NCBI GenBank assembly: GCA_025352695.1
Contig: JANXSK010000056.1
Location: forward strand, 1 to 34,760
DNA from: Ferruginibacter sp.
Lineage (GTDB): Bacteria; Bacteroidota; Bacteroidia; Chitinophagales; Chitinophagaceae
Direction of reading: 5' to 3'
DNA length: 34,760 nucleotides
Position 1 is the first letter of the stretch, and each line of letters begins with the position of its first letter. The notes beneath the pieces were generated by a model. It ran no database searches. It saw nothing but the letters and a program-made list of their open reading frames with translations, and had not been told where the DNA came from. A program made the position numbers and the translations under genes. This document shows, piece after piece, positions 34,600 through 34,760 of the stretch.

Positions 34600-34760
34600 T
34601 TAGGGTCTGCTGATTAAGAAGCCCTGATATTTTTTCGATTTTTTTTCCTCCATCAAGCCAATCGCATTTTTAATTTCATGTTCCAATACATTGAAACACC
34701 ATGCTGAATAAGTCAGCCACTTTACCCAATACGATACCTTCCCGGTTAGTTTAACCAGGT
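34600..34760 (-). CDS. Partial reading frame open at the right edge, possibly a transposase C-terminus
   Basis: A frame of 52 residues runs in from the window edge to a TAA at 34600-34602. It has protein-like content (KLTGKVSYWVKWLTYSAWCF, then VLEHEIKNAIGLMEEKKSKK and a terminal FLISRP). The stretch is visibly richer in G+C than the preceding 600 bases. The sequence at its end (GGGTCTGCTGATTAAG) looks like the terminal repeat of some insertion sequences that overlap the transposase stop. I do not recognise the family, so the mobile-element call is tentative. Confidence 0.3.
   Translation of the reverse strand, partial: LVKLTGKVSYWVKWLTYSAWCFNVLEHEIKNAIGLMEEKKSKKYQGFLISRP

Overview
The window is AT-rich chromosomal DNA from a member of the Bacteroidota, most likely a Chitinophagaceae-like organism. 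Three things point there: two proteins ending in the gliding-motility-associated (type IX secretion, type B) sorting domain, two large TonB-receptor-type proteins that begin with a carboxypeptidase-regulatory-like domain, and genes lacking obvious Shine-Dalgarno sequences. I found no tRNA, rRNA or CRISPR array.

Left part (1-6.9 kb). A palindromic element at 13-126 lies beside the decayed 3' part of a short-chain dehydrogenase gene. A tight minus-strand operon follows, encoding a di-heme cytochrome lipoprotein (DUF1111/COG3488), a Rieske lipoprotein and an outer-membrane porin. It is divergent from a DtxR/MntR-type metalloregulator, and a 35-bp dyad sits between them. Next are an orphan phage/eCIS tail-tube (gp19-like) gene whose longest reading adds a membrane anchor, a small decayed reading frame, and a T9SS-sorted secreted protein that is frameshifted near its 5' end.

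Centre (7-21.9 kb). A Gfo/Idh/MocA oxidoreductase and a NupG-type MFS transporter probably act together in sugar or nucleoside metabolism. They are followed by an SF1 helicase and a putative outer-membrane protein. A TonB-type receptor stands alone on the plus strand. A second cluster on the minus strand encodes a TonB-dependent receptor, a beta-helix lipoprotein and a YncE-like propeller. It diverges from a secreted purple-acid-phosphatase-like enzyme, which suggests, but does not prove, phosphorus scavenging.

Right part (22-34.8 kb). This holds a small secreted protein, a histone-H1-like basic protein with its terminator, and an operon of PAP2 phosphatase, GtrA and GT39-type glycosyltransferase (envelope lipid or glycan modification). 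It continues with an RMD1/DUF155 membrane protein, a small lipoprotein, a GH20-like hydrolase, a heavily decayed PAS-histidine kinase, about 1 kb without genes, and a lectin-PKD T9SS protein. The right edge carries a perfect 22-bp-arm inverted repeat and an open frame that may be the end of a mobile element.

The most unusual items are the possibly membrane-anchored orphan tube protein, the metalloregulator-dyad-redox operon, and the receptor/phosphatase cluster with its tandem 11-bp repeats.
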